Shown here piece by piece: positions 14,111 to 21,079 of a DNA stretch of 36,940 bases (positions within the stretch are counted from its first letter, which is position 1; every line of letters starts with the position of its first letter). The notes under the pieces were generated by a model. The model was not told the origin of the DNA. It made no database searches and saw only the letters and a program-made list of their open reading frames with translations. The stretch comes from a virus: IMG/VR virus record IMGVR_UViG_3300037087_000031, positions 1 through 36,940 of that record. One strand, written 5' to 3'. The position numbers and the translations under genes are program-made.

Positions 14111-14490
14111 TTTAGCTCCTTTGGTGTCCAGAATTTGCAGTAAAAATCGCTCCACGCCATAATCTGTAATTCAGTCATGCCTTTCATAATGGCATTATTG
14201 CATCTTCCATATCCCAATAATCCCTTAATCCACCACTCGCAATTATCACATTGCATAACATATTTAGGGTCGCTTTGCGAATTTCGCAAAAGGTCGCTAT
14301 TAAGTTCTTTTATCTCGCTCTCGCTTAACGCTTTATCTGAAATATGCACATTCGTTATAGTTCCGTCAAGCTGTTTTAGGTCGCTTTCAAGTCGCTCTAA
14401 ATCTGTTAGGTCGCTGGGTGGTACGGTGAAGAACCCGTCAAAATCCTGTCTGGAAATCTCATCGTTAAGGTCGTTATTGATTGATTTCAT
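14107..14490 (-). CDS. Hypothetical protein with Cys-rich C-terminus
   Basis: A 127-residue acidic protein. Residues 27-75 are helical and charged. The C-terminus has QCDNCEWW, RCNNA and a further Cys near 120 that could bind one zinc. A perfect palindrome lies inside (14276-14288). Confidence 0.6.
   Translation of the reverse strand: MKSINNDLNDEISRQDFDGFFTVPPSDLTDLERLESDLKQLDGTITNVHISDKALSESEIKELNSDLLRNSQSDPKYVMQCDNCEWWIKGLLGYGRCNNAIMKGMTELQIMAWSDFYCKFWTPKELK
14276..14288. repeat. Dispersed palindrome, perfect copy
   Basis: TGCGAATTTCGCA, read as Leu-Arg-Asn-Ser-Gln, again in another frame. Confidence 0.9.
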
Positions 14491-14714
14491 TTTGATTGCT
14501 CCTCTTTGGTTTCAATTACATAATCACTTTTATGTACGCCAATACATAATTGGGCATAATGCCGTTCTATATTTATCAACTCATATAGATTTGTAAGACT
14601 TCCAGATATTCTATACCCCTTTCTTGTCCCGTAACTTGAAGTCTTTTTATATGGTTTAACCCATAGATTTAATCTCTTCGCATCGCTTATAATCATTTTT
14701 GTTTCAGCGCTCAT
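14487..14714 (-). CDS. Hypothetical early protein
   Basis: A 75-residue basic protein overlapping the next gene by ATGA. No motif recognised. Confidence 0.58.
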   Translation of the reverse strand: MSAETKMIISDAKRLNLWVKPYKKTSSYGTRKGYRISGSLTNLYELINIERHYAQLCIGVHKSDYVIETKEEQSK

Positions 14715-14715
14715 C

Positions 14716-14850
14716 TCATGCCGCCTTTTTACTCATCTTATAAATTCTACCACCACACCGGCAAGCCAAGATTAACCGCTGTCCTACTGCTCGCCATTGC
14801 GCTTTACGGATTGACCGCCCGCACCTGTTACAAATCGCATTATGTTTCAT
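14716..14850 (-). CDS. Small zinc-ribbon protein
   Basis: A 44-residue very basic protein with CNRCGRS and ACRCGG, a compact four-cysteine zinc ribbon. An AAGGAGC ribosome site precedes the ATG. It fills the gap between its neighbours exactly. Confidence 0.65.
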   Translation of the reverse strand: MKHNAICNRCGRSIRKAQWRAVGQRLILACRCGGRIYKMSKKAA

Positions 14851-14851
14851 T

Positions 14852-14953
14852 TTATAGCTCCTTAAAATCTATTAGTTTTTTGCCATCAAGTTTGGCATTA
14901 TAAAAATCACGGTATAAAACCTCTGTAATACTGTCTTGCTGTGTACTCGTCAT
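14852..14953 (-). CDS. Very small ORF in the early operon
   Basis: A 33-residue frame ending one base before the zinc-ribbon start, so coupling is possible. It has no good ribosome site. A hairpin ACGCC-GCGA-GGCGT with a GNRA loop lies just upstream (about 14965-14978). Confidence 0.4.
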   Translation of the reverse strand: MTSTQQDSITEVLYRDFYNAKLDGKKLIDFKEL

Positions 14954-14991
14954 TCATGCTGGTTGACGCCTCGCGGCGTTTCGTTCAAGGC

Positions 14992-15171
14992 TTACGCTTC
15001 AAGATAGATATTTATACACTTGCGTAGCCAGGGAATATTTATATCGAGGTTGCGCGATAATACTTTTAATCCCTTCTCAGTGGGTTTAAACGCATAGCCG
15101 TTAAGTGTAATGTACTGATACCAGAACGATCTACCTTCATAAAATAGTCTATTCTTATCCGTGTTATTCAT
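14992..15171 (-). CDS. Hypothetical early protein
   Basis: A 59-residue basic protein starting MNNTDKN. This start is chosen because GAAAGGAAA lies before it; an upstream ATG overlaps the previous gene. It has a C-terminal helical stretch. Unknown function. Confidence 0.58.
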   Translation of the reverse strand: MNNTDKNRLFYEGRSFWYQYITLNGYAFKPTEKGLKVLSRNLDINIPWLRKCINIYLEA

Positions 15172-15175
15172 GTTA

Positions 15176-15304
15176 TTATTTCCTTTCAAATGTAATAGTA
15201 ATTGGTGATGTAATTATGATTGTCCATCCGCACATCTTTAGAAGTTCTGCATATCTTAACCCCTTTAGTGTAGTGATGTCAACTGTTTTATATTCGTGTT
15301 TCAT
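15176..15304 (-). CDS. First gene of the early operon, small protein
   Basis: A 42-residue protein: a short charged helix, then a hydrophobic beta-like end (WTIIITSPITITFE). A GGAG ribosome site lies before the ATG. It stands first behind the early promoter at 15326-15354. Confidence 0.58.
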   Translation of the reverse strand: MKHEYKTVDITTLKGLRYAELLKMCGWTIIITSPITITFERK

Positions 15305-15325
15305 TTCGTTTCACTCCTTGTATAT

Positions 15326-15354
15326 AATGTAGCACGATACAACCACCATTACAA
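15326..15354 (-). promoter_or_regulatory. Early promoter of the minus-strand arm
   Basis: On the minus strand TTGTAA (15354-15349), a 17-base spacer, and TACATT (15331-15326) with an upstream TG, an extended -10. The start would be near 15319, about 15 bases before the first gene. Confidence 0.55.
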
Positions 15355-15388
15355 GATAATTTAAGGTAAGCGTAGGGTAATCTAAACA

Positions 15389-15402
15389 CGAACAAGAGTT
15401 CT
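15389..15402. promoter_or_regulatory. LexA-like (SOS) box
   Basis: CGAACAAGAGTTCT matches the Gram-positive LexA consensus CGAAC-N4-GTTCG at 9 of 10 fixed positions. It touches a TATAAT (15402-15407) on the plus strand and lies about 35 bases upstream of the -35 of the early promoter. Confidence 0.45.
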
Positions 15403-15421
15403 ATAATATCTTGCAATATAT

Positions 15422-15429
15422 GATATAAT
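15422..15429 (+). promoter_or_regulatory. Extended -10 promoter in the control region
   Basis: TGATATAAT-type element: TATAAT at 15424-15429 with TG two bases before. Transcription to the right would cover the direct repeats and hairpins. No protein gene follows for 500 bases. Confidence 0.4.
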
Positions 15430-15503
15430 GTACTCATAGCTAATATATGAGCTTATGGGATAGCATCATGCACTTGAAATATAGCCACAGATAAGCGCCC
15501 AGA

Positions 15504-15580
15504 CTCTCTACCCGTAACACTGGCAGGTTAACCCCCTCTCTAACCGTAACACTGGCAGGTTAACCCCTTGTTGCGGGTAG
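15504..15580. repeat. Iteron-like 32-bp direct repeats inside an inverted repeat
   Basis: Two copies of CCGTAACACTGGCAGG followed by TTAACCCC, starting at 15512 and 15544, exactly 32 bp apart (three helical turns), each preceded by CTCTCTA. Both lie between CTACCCGTAAC (15508-15518) and GTTGCGGGTAG (15570-15580), an 11-bp inverted repeat with one mismatch. An AT-rich stretch (15380-15450) lies next to them. The layout fits a replication origin or an operator array, or a strong RNA hairpin. Confidence 0.65.
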
Positions 15581-15917
15581 ATTGTTATTAGCTGATTGTC
15601 CCTCCCGTGTAGGCGATAGCCGAAACGCAGTGAATGCCATCTATATATAGGATACTGTACTATCCTTGTCTATTATGTGCGCAATATGTATACTTTATGT
15701 GTACCTTTTACACATATAACCGCACTACTTCATTAGAGACAGCCAGATCAACCCCGTTATACTCATGCCGGTATACACTGGTAGGCCCCGCATTACCGCC
15801 CGCAATCGCACCGATCACACCCCACCCCCAGTCTACACTTGCTCACTACATGCACTAACAGCCCACAATCACGCCTTATGCGATATCATATCATTATTAT
15901 CATAACTATAATAAGTA
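15581..15917. other. Non-coding control region with hairpin and C-rich, G-poor stretch
   Basis: No gene is supported. It contains an 8-bp hairpin TATGTGTA-CCTTT-TACACATA (15696-15716). From about 15740 the plus strand becomes markedly rich in C and poor in G. It lies between divergent arms, so an origin or strand-switch role is possible. Confidence 0.55.
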
Positions 15918-15926
15918 TGATATAAT
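15918..15926 (+). promoter_or_regulatory. Extended -10 promoter directly before an ATG
   Basis: TGATATAAT with TATAAT at 15921-15926. The expected start point (about 15933) falls on the ATG at 15934, so the transcript would be leaderless. Confidence 0.5.
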
Positions 15927-15933
15927 ATAGGGT

Positions 15934-16155
15934 ATGTCATTACAACGCCTTATTATTATGTTAGATGATGATGACCTTATACACAGACTTGCCAGTACAA
16001 TGGATGCGTTACAGATTGCCTATTCATTAGAGAATGTTACTACACTACATACTACTACACTGGCTACCCCTCACCCTCCCAATATAGGTACACGCATGCC
16101 ACGTCCCGGCCGGCGCCACAGCCCCCCGCCCCCCCCCACACACACTAAAGGATAA
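15934..16155 (+). CDS. Possible leaderless small protein
   Basis: A 73-residue frame. The first 35 residues (MSLQRLIIMLDDDDLIHRL...) look like a normal short helical protein. The rest is Thr/Pro/Arg-rich and derives from C-rich DNA, ending in a run of prolines. There is no ribosome site; the promoter lies 7 bases upstream. It may be a real small gene, or an unselected frame. Confidence 0.35.
   Translation: MSLQRLIIMLDDDDLIHRLASTMDALQIAYSLENVTTLHTTTLATPHPPNIGTRMPRPGRRHSPPPPPTHTKG
16122..16137. repeat. Poly-C tract
   Basis: Six C, one G, nine C, followed by CACACACA. It is the extreme point of a C-rich stretch and a site where replication slippage or sequencing error is likely. Confidence 0.9.
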
Positions 16156-16198
16156 TCAGAACGTATGTGTTATGCCGACCATTCTATCCCTCCGCAGA

Positions 16199-16259
16199 TT
16201 CTGAAATGTTTTGACCTCTTGTGGTATAATATAAAAAGTGCGCTATGAGCATTTCAGAA
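16199..16259. promoter_or_regulatory. Late promoter flanked by a 10-bp inverted repeat
   Basis: TGGTATAAT with TATAAT at 16225-16230. Perfect arms TTCTGAAATG (16199-16208) and CATTTCAGAA (16250-16259) lie on either side, 51 bp between centres (close to five helical turns). The layout suggests paired operator half-sites or a looped repressor complex controlling the late arm. No good -35 is present, so an activator may be needed. Confidence 0.6.
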
Positions 16260-16267
16260 AGGCATAA

Positions 16268-16456
16268 ATGAATAAACGATGTAAATATGAGATAGCTATA
16301 CCAGCAGATATATTCGGTTCTAACTCAACTAAACAATGTGACAAAAATGAAGGACATTTGGGTTCACATAGTTGTTCTGGACAGATAATACAGATTATAA
16401 ATATTAATAAATTTGTTACTGAATATACAATCACATGGAAAACCCGAAAGGAATAA
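16268..16456 (+). CDS. First late-arm gene, small Cys-containing protein
   Basis: A 62-residue protein with spaced Cys and His residues (CKYE, QCDKNEGHLGSH, CSGQ) that could bind one zinc. An AGAAAGG ribosome site precedes the ATG. It stands behind the late promoter. Confidence 0.6.
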   Translation: MNKRCKYEIAIPADIFGSNSTKQCDKNEGHLGSHSCSGQIIQIININKFVTEYTITWKTRKE

Positions 16457-16458
16457 AC

Positions 16459-16755
16459 ATGCACACATTCAAGATAACCAAATCTGACGGCATGAATGAC
16501 TTTGTGAAAGCAGATAAGTTTGAGATATTCAAGAACGGGGTATTGAGTTTCAGCAAAATAATCTCGCATGACAATTATTACTATCAATGCGCTTACAGTC
16601 CTAATTCGTGGCTGTATGTTGGCTTTGACGATGAACACGTTGACACTCAAACTTACAAGCCTGATTGGTGGAAGAAACCTATTACTGTAACCAAGCGGGG
16701 TAACAAGTTCAAGTATGAACCATACAACCTTACAGAAGAGCATAATGTTGATTAG
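16459..16755 (+). CDS. Hypothetical protein
   Basis: A 98-residue protein starting MHTFKITKSD behind AAAGGAATAAAC. An earlier in-frame ATG lies inside the previous gene. Beta-rich and basic, rich in Tyr, Trp and Phe. Unknown function. Confidence 0.62.
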   Translation: MHTFKITKSDGMNDFVKADKFEIFKNGVLSFSKIISHDNYYYQCAYSPNSWLYVGFDDEHVDTQTYKPDWWKKPITVTKRGNKFKYEPYNLTEEHNVD

Positions 16756-16788
16756 AGCTATTTTGGGCAAAATTTTTAAAGGGCTGAC

Positions 16789-16893
16789 GTGAACGAGTTA
16801 TGCGCTGTTATCATCTGGTGCGTAATAGCCTTTATAGCAAGTGGAGCAATCATATATATATGCCTGATGATAGATGAATGGAGAAAAAGATAA
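16789..16893 (+). CDS. Small membrane protein (GTG start)
   Basis: A 34-residue protein with a single hydrophobic segment (about residues 4-27) and a basic tail (DEWRKR). It begins with GTG behind AAAGGG. Confidence 0.5.
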   Translation: MNELCAVIIWCVIAFIASGAIIYICLMIDEWRKR

Positions 16894-16896
16894 AAC

Positions 16897-17067
16897 ATGA
16901 AATACATAGTTTATTACAATGAACTGAAAAGGCGTTCTATGAAGATAGAGGCAGATGGCGAGCAGGATGCCTGGGATACAGCATTGGAAACTCTTGATGA
17001 GAAGTACGCTGAAATAGAAGACGCCGAGTATGAGTTGAAAGAAGTATGTAATGGATACAGCGAATAG
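16897..17067 (+). CDS. Small acidic protein
   Basis: A 56-residue protein with a beta start (MKYIVYYNE) and an acidic helical part. It has the look of short conserved phage proteins. The gene lies 3 bases after the previous stop. Confidence 0.6.
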   Translation: MKYIVYYNELKRRSMKIEADGEQDAWDTALETLDEKYAEIEDAEYELKEVCNGYSE

Positions 17068-17156
17068 TGGAAGATTACAATTTACGGTTAAGTCTATATC
17101 TACCCCTTCTGTTCGTTTAGCTTGCATTTATTCCGTTCTTTTGGAACATTACGATC

Positions 17157-17237
17157 ATGGGCGGAAATGATGGCGAAGGTAGTGGCGGTTTTATTATCTC
17201 GTTTCTATTTTTACATTTAACAGTATTATATGGCTAA
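17157..17237 (+). CDS. Possible 26-residue membrane peptide
   Basis: A Gly-rich start followed by a hydrophobic stretch. Its stop overlaps the small terminase ATG by 8 bp, so it may only serve translational coupling, since the terminase lacks a ribosome site of its own. The 17068-17156 stretch holds nothing else clear. Confidence 0.35.
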   Translation: MGGNDGEGSGGFIISFLFLHLTVLYG

Positions 17238-17688
17238 TGAATTAGATGTCTTTGACAAAGTGGCACAAGGGCTACTTCCTAATAAGATAAACAATATTTT
17301 TGACAATAACAAGGTCGGGCAAGCTTTAATTGATACAGGTGGACATATTGCCAAAACAGCCCAAGTTGTAGGCACTACCACTGAAACTATCTGGAGAAAG
17401 ATTAACTCCATTCCAGAATTGAAAGAACTGTTAGAAACCCTACGAGCCAATAAAGGTATGAAGTTAGCTGAATTGGCAGTTGACAACCTTGAAGAAGACT
17501 TAATCAACAAAGAGCCATGGGCGACTGTGCAAGTTCTGAATAAGTCAAGATGGGGCAGGGAGTTGGGATTTGGAGAACATCTTGATATTCAGACATCTTT
17601 GAAACCGCCTGAAGTAATCGAGATAGTCAGGGGCGAGTACAAAGAATTACCAGAAGAACCAAAACAGTTAGATGCCCCAAATAGTTGA
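17230..17688 (+). CDS. terS: Small terminase subunit
   Basis: A 152-residue protein. A helix-turn-helix region lies at about residues 33-62 (ALIDTGGHIAKTAQVVGTTTETIWRKI), as expected for the DNA-recognition domain of small terminases. A helical oligomerisation part follows (about 70-110). The C-terminal tail (about 115-152) probably contacts the large subunit. It precedes the large terminase and overlaps it by 17 bp. It recognises the packaging site and regulates the motor. Confidence 0.82.
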   Translation: MANELDVFDKVAQGLLPNKINNIFDNNKVGQALIDTGGHIAKTAQVVGTTTETIWRKINSIPELKELLETLRANKGMKLAELAVDNLEEDLINKEPWATVQVLNKSRWGRELGFGEHLDIQTSLKPPEVIEIVRGEYKELPEEPKQLDAPNS

Positions 17689-18937
17689 CACTCCAGTTAA
17701 AAAACAGGAGTTCATGGAGTATGACGGTAAGAAACTTCGTATCCACATGCACCCTGGCCAACTTCAAGCGTGGGATAGTAAAGCAAGATACCCAGTTGTA
17801 TTAGCTGGCACTCAATCAGGAAAGACCTCATGGGGCAGTATTTGGTTGAATCGTGAAATAGATACTTGTGGTGATGGAGATTATCTGGCAGTAACAGCCA
17901 CTTATGACCTTTACAAACTAAAAATGCTCCCAGAACTAAAGAATTGGTTTTGTGATATTCAGAAGTCATGGGACTGGCAGGCAAGTGATAGACTACTTGT
18001 CAGTAAGAACGGAAAGAAACGAATCATACTTCGTGCAGCAAGTTCAGAGGAAGGGTTGGAAGCTGCTACTGCTAATGCGTGCTGGTTTGACGAAGCAGGG
18101 CAGGATGGGGTAAGAGTAGGCGCATGGGAAGCTATCCAACGTAGGTTGAGTTTAAGTCAGGGTAGATGTTTGCTTTCCACCACTCCTTATAACATGGGAT
18201 GGCTGAAAACGCAGGTGTATGACCGTTGGGCTGCTGGTGATAAGGACTTTGACATAATCCAGTTCAAAAGCATAATGAACCCGTCTTTTCCCATAGATGA
18301 GTATTATCGTATGAGAGCAAAGATGCCAGCATGGAAGTTTGCCATGATGTATGATGGTGAGTTCAAGAAACCTGCTGGCATGATTTATGAGGACTTTGAT
18401 CCTGCAAAGCATGTTATCAACCAAATTCCAATTCCTAAAGAATGGGAAGTAACGACTGGAATTGACTTTGGCGCAGTTCATACAGCAGGAGTATGGGTTG
18501 CCCGTGATCCAGAGAAAGGTTGTTATTATCTCTTTCAGGAATACCTCGAGGGAAATCGCACCACAGAAGAGCATGTCAGGGAGTTCAAGGTAGTTGAGCA
18601 GGAACATAACACGATAAAGAGAATTGGTGGCGCAAGGGCAGAAAAGCAGCAGAGATGGGATTGGTCAGCATTTGACTATCCAGTCTATGAAAGCCCTGTA
18701 ATTGACGTGGAAGCAGGTATTGACCGAGTAACAGCACTTATCAAGCAGAATAAATTATTTATCTTCAATACCTGTATTCACCTGATAGATGAGTTTGGAA
18801 CTTATGCACGAGAACTTGACGATAACCGACAACCTACTGAAAAGATTAAAGATAAGGAAACTTACCACTTACTTGATTCGTTGCGATATTGTGCGTCTGG
18901 GCTTTCAGATGGCGATTTGGTGCTTTTCACCGTGTAG
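17672..18937 (+). CDS. terL: Large terminase subunit
   Basis: A 421-residue DNA-packaging motor with ATPase and nuclease domains. Seen: Walker A AGTQSGKTS (45-53), Walker B ACWFDEAG (136-143, Asp140-Glu141), coupling motif LLSTTPYN (168-174), then the RNase H-like nuclease with TGIDFGAVHT (Asp265) and a C-terminal HLLDSLRY acidic residue. Complete and of normal length. It translocates DNA into the prohead through the portal. The gene order terS-terL-portal is broken only by the cargo cassette downstream. Confidence 0.95.
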   Translation: MPQIVDTPVKKQEFMEYDGKKLRIHMHPGQLQAWDSKARYPVVLAGTQSGKTSWGSIWLNREIDTCGDGDYLAVTATYDLYKLKMLPELKNWFCDIQKSWDWQASDRLLVSKNGKKRIILRAASSEEGLEAATANACWFDEAGQDGVRVGAWEAIQRRLSLSQGRCLLSTTPYNMGWLKTQVYDRWAAGDKDFDIIQFKSIMNPSFPIDEYYRMRAKMPAWKFAMMYDGEFKKPAGMIYEDFDPAKHVINQIPIPKEWEVTTGIDFGAVHTAGVWVARDPEKGCYYLFQEYLEGNRTTEEHVREFKVVEQEHNTIKRIGGARAEKQQRWDWSAFDYPVYESPVIDVEAGIDRVTALIKQNKLFIFNTCIHLIDEFGTYARELDDNRQPTEKIKDKETYHLLDSLRYCASGLSDGDLVLFTV

Positions 18938-18945
18938 AGTATAAT
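18917..18945 (+). promoter_or_regulatory. Promoter of the HNH endonuclease gene
   Basis: TTGGTG (18917-18922), a 17-base spacer, and TATAAT (18940-18945), inside and just after the terL 3' end. The expected start falls at about 18952, exactly the ATG, so the message would be leaderless. Confidence 0.5.
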
Positions 18946-18951
18946 TTATAT

Positions 18952-19608
18952 ATGCAAGAATCTAAAATATGTTCGCACTGTAAAGAGATAAAAAACTCTT
19001 TAGAATTTTATATTAGAAAAGATAATGGTAGATGTTCTTCGTGGTGTAAATCATGCCAGAAGAAAAGAAACCAATCAAAAGATTATAAGGATAGCATGAA
19101 AGAATACATGCGCTTATATCACAAAGAATATAAAAATACAGATCAGTATAAAGAATACCAGACGAAATACAGAAAATCAGGTAAATCAAAGGAGTGGTTT
19201 ATAAACTATAGGAAAAGTGATTATGGCAAACAATATCATTCTAACTATATAAAAGATTGGTATAAGACACCACAAGGAAAGGCGCTTGCCGCAAGATGTA
19301 ACCATAAACGAAGGATGATGACAAAAAATAGTGTTTGTGATTTAACTGCCGAACAATGGGAGGAAATAAAAGCTGGGCAGAATTATAGATGCGTTATGTG
19401 CGGAGAAGAAAAGAAATTAACACGAGATCATATTATTCCGTTAAGTAAGGGCGGAGAATTAACAAAGTCTAATGTTCAGGGGTTGTGTCAAAGCTGTAAT
19501 TCTAAAAAACATACGAGGATACTGCGGTTAAAGCAGGGAGTTACAAATTGGGCAATAACCCTTCGCAGGCGCATGGACACAAAAATAGAAAATATGGAAG
19601 GAATATAA
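18952..19608 (+). CDS. HNH homing-type endonuclease
   Basis: A 218-residue protein starting MQESKICSHC. N-terminal zinc knuckle with CSHC and WCKSCQ (residues 7-36), a long basic, Tyr-rich linker of repeated YKEY/YRKS units (about 40-120), and a C-terminal HNH core CVMCGEEKKLTRDHIIPLSKGG...N...CQSCNSKKH (about 148-196) with its two zinc Cys pairs and catalytic His. This is the layout of free-standing phage HNH endonucleases. The start is set by the promoter spacing. It marks the left edge of the cargo cassette and may have brought it in or protected it. Confidence 0.88.
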   Translation: MQESKICSHCKEIKNSLEFYIRKDNGRCSSWCKSCQKKRNQSKDYKDSMKEYMRLYHKEYKNTDQYKEYQTKYRKSGKSKEWFINYRKSDYGKQYHSNYIKDWYKTPQGKALAARCNHKRRMMTKNSVCDLTAEQWEEIKAGQNYRCVMCGEEKKLTRDHIIPLSKGGELTKSNVQGLCQSCNSKKHTRILRLKQGVTNWAITLRRRMDTKIENMEGI

Positions 19609-19726
19609 AAGGATCTTCGCATATCAGATATAATAATATTCACAGGTATATCTCTGGCTCTAATAAAAAAGCAACTCATCATCGAACACCATTAGAAATT
19701 TACCATAGTTCAGGAATAAAGGGTAT

Positions 19727-20338
19727 ATGTCTAACAACGCAGTCCTGATTCAACATACATTTGCAGGTAGCGACCATAATCAATTACTATCGCTTACCGT
19801 TCAACACCATTTAGACTATTGCAAGAAATATAATTTTGATTATAGATTTGAATCTTCTACTATCAATGCCCTTATGGGCGATTGGGATAAGGTAGATATA
19901 ATAGCTGGTGCCCTGAAAAGTTACAAGTATGTAGTCTGGTTAGATGTTGACACCATGATAGTAGACATAAATACTGATTTACGAGAAGCGATGATTAGAC
20001 CTATCAACGTTGTGGAATATCCTGATCCGTGTCCACATTATCATGTTGGGGTTTTATATTTTGAAGAAACCCCACTTTTACAAAGGTTCATGTATGACTG
20101 GAAAAACAGTTCAAAGGATAAGCCGTTCTGGGCAGAGCAGGGGGTCTTTAATCATCTCGCAAAAGGAAAGTATAAATGGATGGTAAAGAAGTTGGGCAAT
20201 GAATGGAATTGCAGTAGATATTACAATCCGTGTGAATACCCTGTTGTAAGGGGTTGGCATGGTTATACAGACATGAACCAGCGGATAAACAGTATGAAGA
20301 AACAACTAAAGAAAGTGCGAAGTTCGCAATATGATTGA
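19727..20338 (+). CDS. Glycosyltransferase, GT-A fold (GT34/GMA12-like)
   Basis: A 203-residue protein. Seen: an N-terminal beta-alpha start (AVLIQHTF), DWDKVDIIAGALKSYKYVVWLDVDTMI with a DxD motif (Asp73-Asp75) that binds the metal and nucleotide sugar, a HVGVLYF segment, and a WAEQGVFN acceptor-site-like segment. The motif order matches the galactosyl/mannosyl transferases of the GMA12/MNN10 type. Shorter than the family average and without membrane segment, so soluble. It is a homologue of the gene at 20486. A TATAAT (19629-19634) upstream could drive the cassette. A perfect palindrome lies at its end. Confidence 0.8.
   Translation: MSNNAVLIQHTFAGSDHNQLLSLTVQHHLDYCKKYNFDYRFESSTINALMGDWDKVDIIAGALKSYKYVVWLDVDTMIVDINTDLREAMIRPINVVEYPDPCPHYHVGVLYFEETPLLQRFMYDWKNSSKDKPFWAEQGVFNHLAKGKYKWMVKKLGNEWNCSRYYNPCEYPVVRGWHGYTDMNQRINSMKKQLKKVRSSQYD
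20316..20328. repeat. Dispersed palindrome, perfect copy
   Basis: TGCGAAGTTCGCA, in the last codons of the first glycosyltransferase and just before the ATG at 20331. Confidence 0.9.
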
Positions 20339-20489
20339 TGTTAAAACCCTAACCGTAATAAATAAAGTTATCAATAAGTTCAATGCTACGGATTATCCTG
20401 CTATTGACCAAGTTGAATTAGACAAGGATTTAATACAGGCAATTATTTTTATCCTTCTCTGGATAAAGAAACAAGAGAATATAACTTGA
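20331..20489 (+). CDS. Small protein between the two glycosyltransferases
   Basis: A 52-residue protein with a helical N-terminal part and a hydrophobic segment near the end (IQAIIFILLWIKK), possibly a membrane anchor. It overlaps both neighbours, by 8 and 4 bp. Unknown function. Confidence 0.55.
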   Translation: MIDVKTLTVINKVINKFNATDYPAIDQVELDKDLIQAIIFILLWIKKQENIT

Positions 20490-21079
20490 ATAATGCCATA
20501 ATAATCCAGCACACATTTGAGAATGGGGCATTTGACAATCTTGCCCGATTCACATTTCCCATTCACCTGTCTTACTGCGAACAACACGCAGTAGATTATC
20601 GTTATGAGTTCAGAACATTTACTGGAGTTGGGGATTGGGATGCTGTCTATATGATACAGAACGCAATCTATGACTATAAGTATGTTTGTTACATGGATGT
20701 TGATGCAGTAATCTTTAATCAGAAAGCAGATATTCGGGATGCGTGTATCAAACCAGTCAACGCAGTCCATTACGACAAGCCATTCAATCATTTCAATACC
20801 GGGGTTCTATTCTTTCAGGGACAGTGCGATGAAACAAAGAACTTTATCAAGGGGTGGCTAAAAAGATTTCCGGGCGATAAGACTTGGGCTGAACAGGGCG
20901 AGTTTAATAATATGTGTCAGGATAACCCCGACATAGTACATACTCTTGGTGATGAATGGAATAGTAGCAAACTGCAAGATGTATCTTCCACGCCTGTCAT
21001 AGTTGCGTTTCATGGAGATATGGGAGCAGATACACGACTACACGATATGAAAATAGCTGTTACGGGGAATGACTATTGA
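20486..21079 (+). CDS. Glycosyltransferase, GT-A fold, paralogue
   Basis: A 197-residue protein with the same order of motifs as the gene at 19727: AIIIQHTF, GDWDAVYMIQNAIYDYKYVCYMDVDAV (DxD at Asp71-Asp73), HFNTGVLFF and WAEQGEFN, so the two arose by duplication. It begins with TTG, whose TTGA overlaps the stop of the small gene before it. The two enzymes may add successive sugars or form a pair with different acceptors. Confidence 0.8.
   Translation: MNNAIIIQHTFENGAFDNLARFTFPIHLSYCEQHAVDYRYEFRTFTGVGDWDAVYMIQNAIYDYKYVCYMDVDAVIFNQKADIRDACIKPVNAVHYDKPFNHFNTGVLFFQGQCDETKNFIKGWLKRFPGDKTWAEQGEFNNMCQDNPDIVHTLGDEWNSSKLQDVSSTPVIVAFHGDMGADTRLHDMKIAVTGNDY

Noticed and set aside
15634-15858. Plus-strand frame in the control region
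   Set aside because: It has no ribosome site or promoter at the right distance and follows the C-rich composition of the DNA.
19548-19748. Plus-strand frame between the HNH gene and the first glycosyltransferase
   Set aside because: It overlaps both real genes in another frame and has no ribosome site. The composition is atypical.
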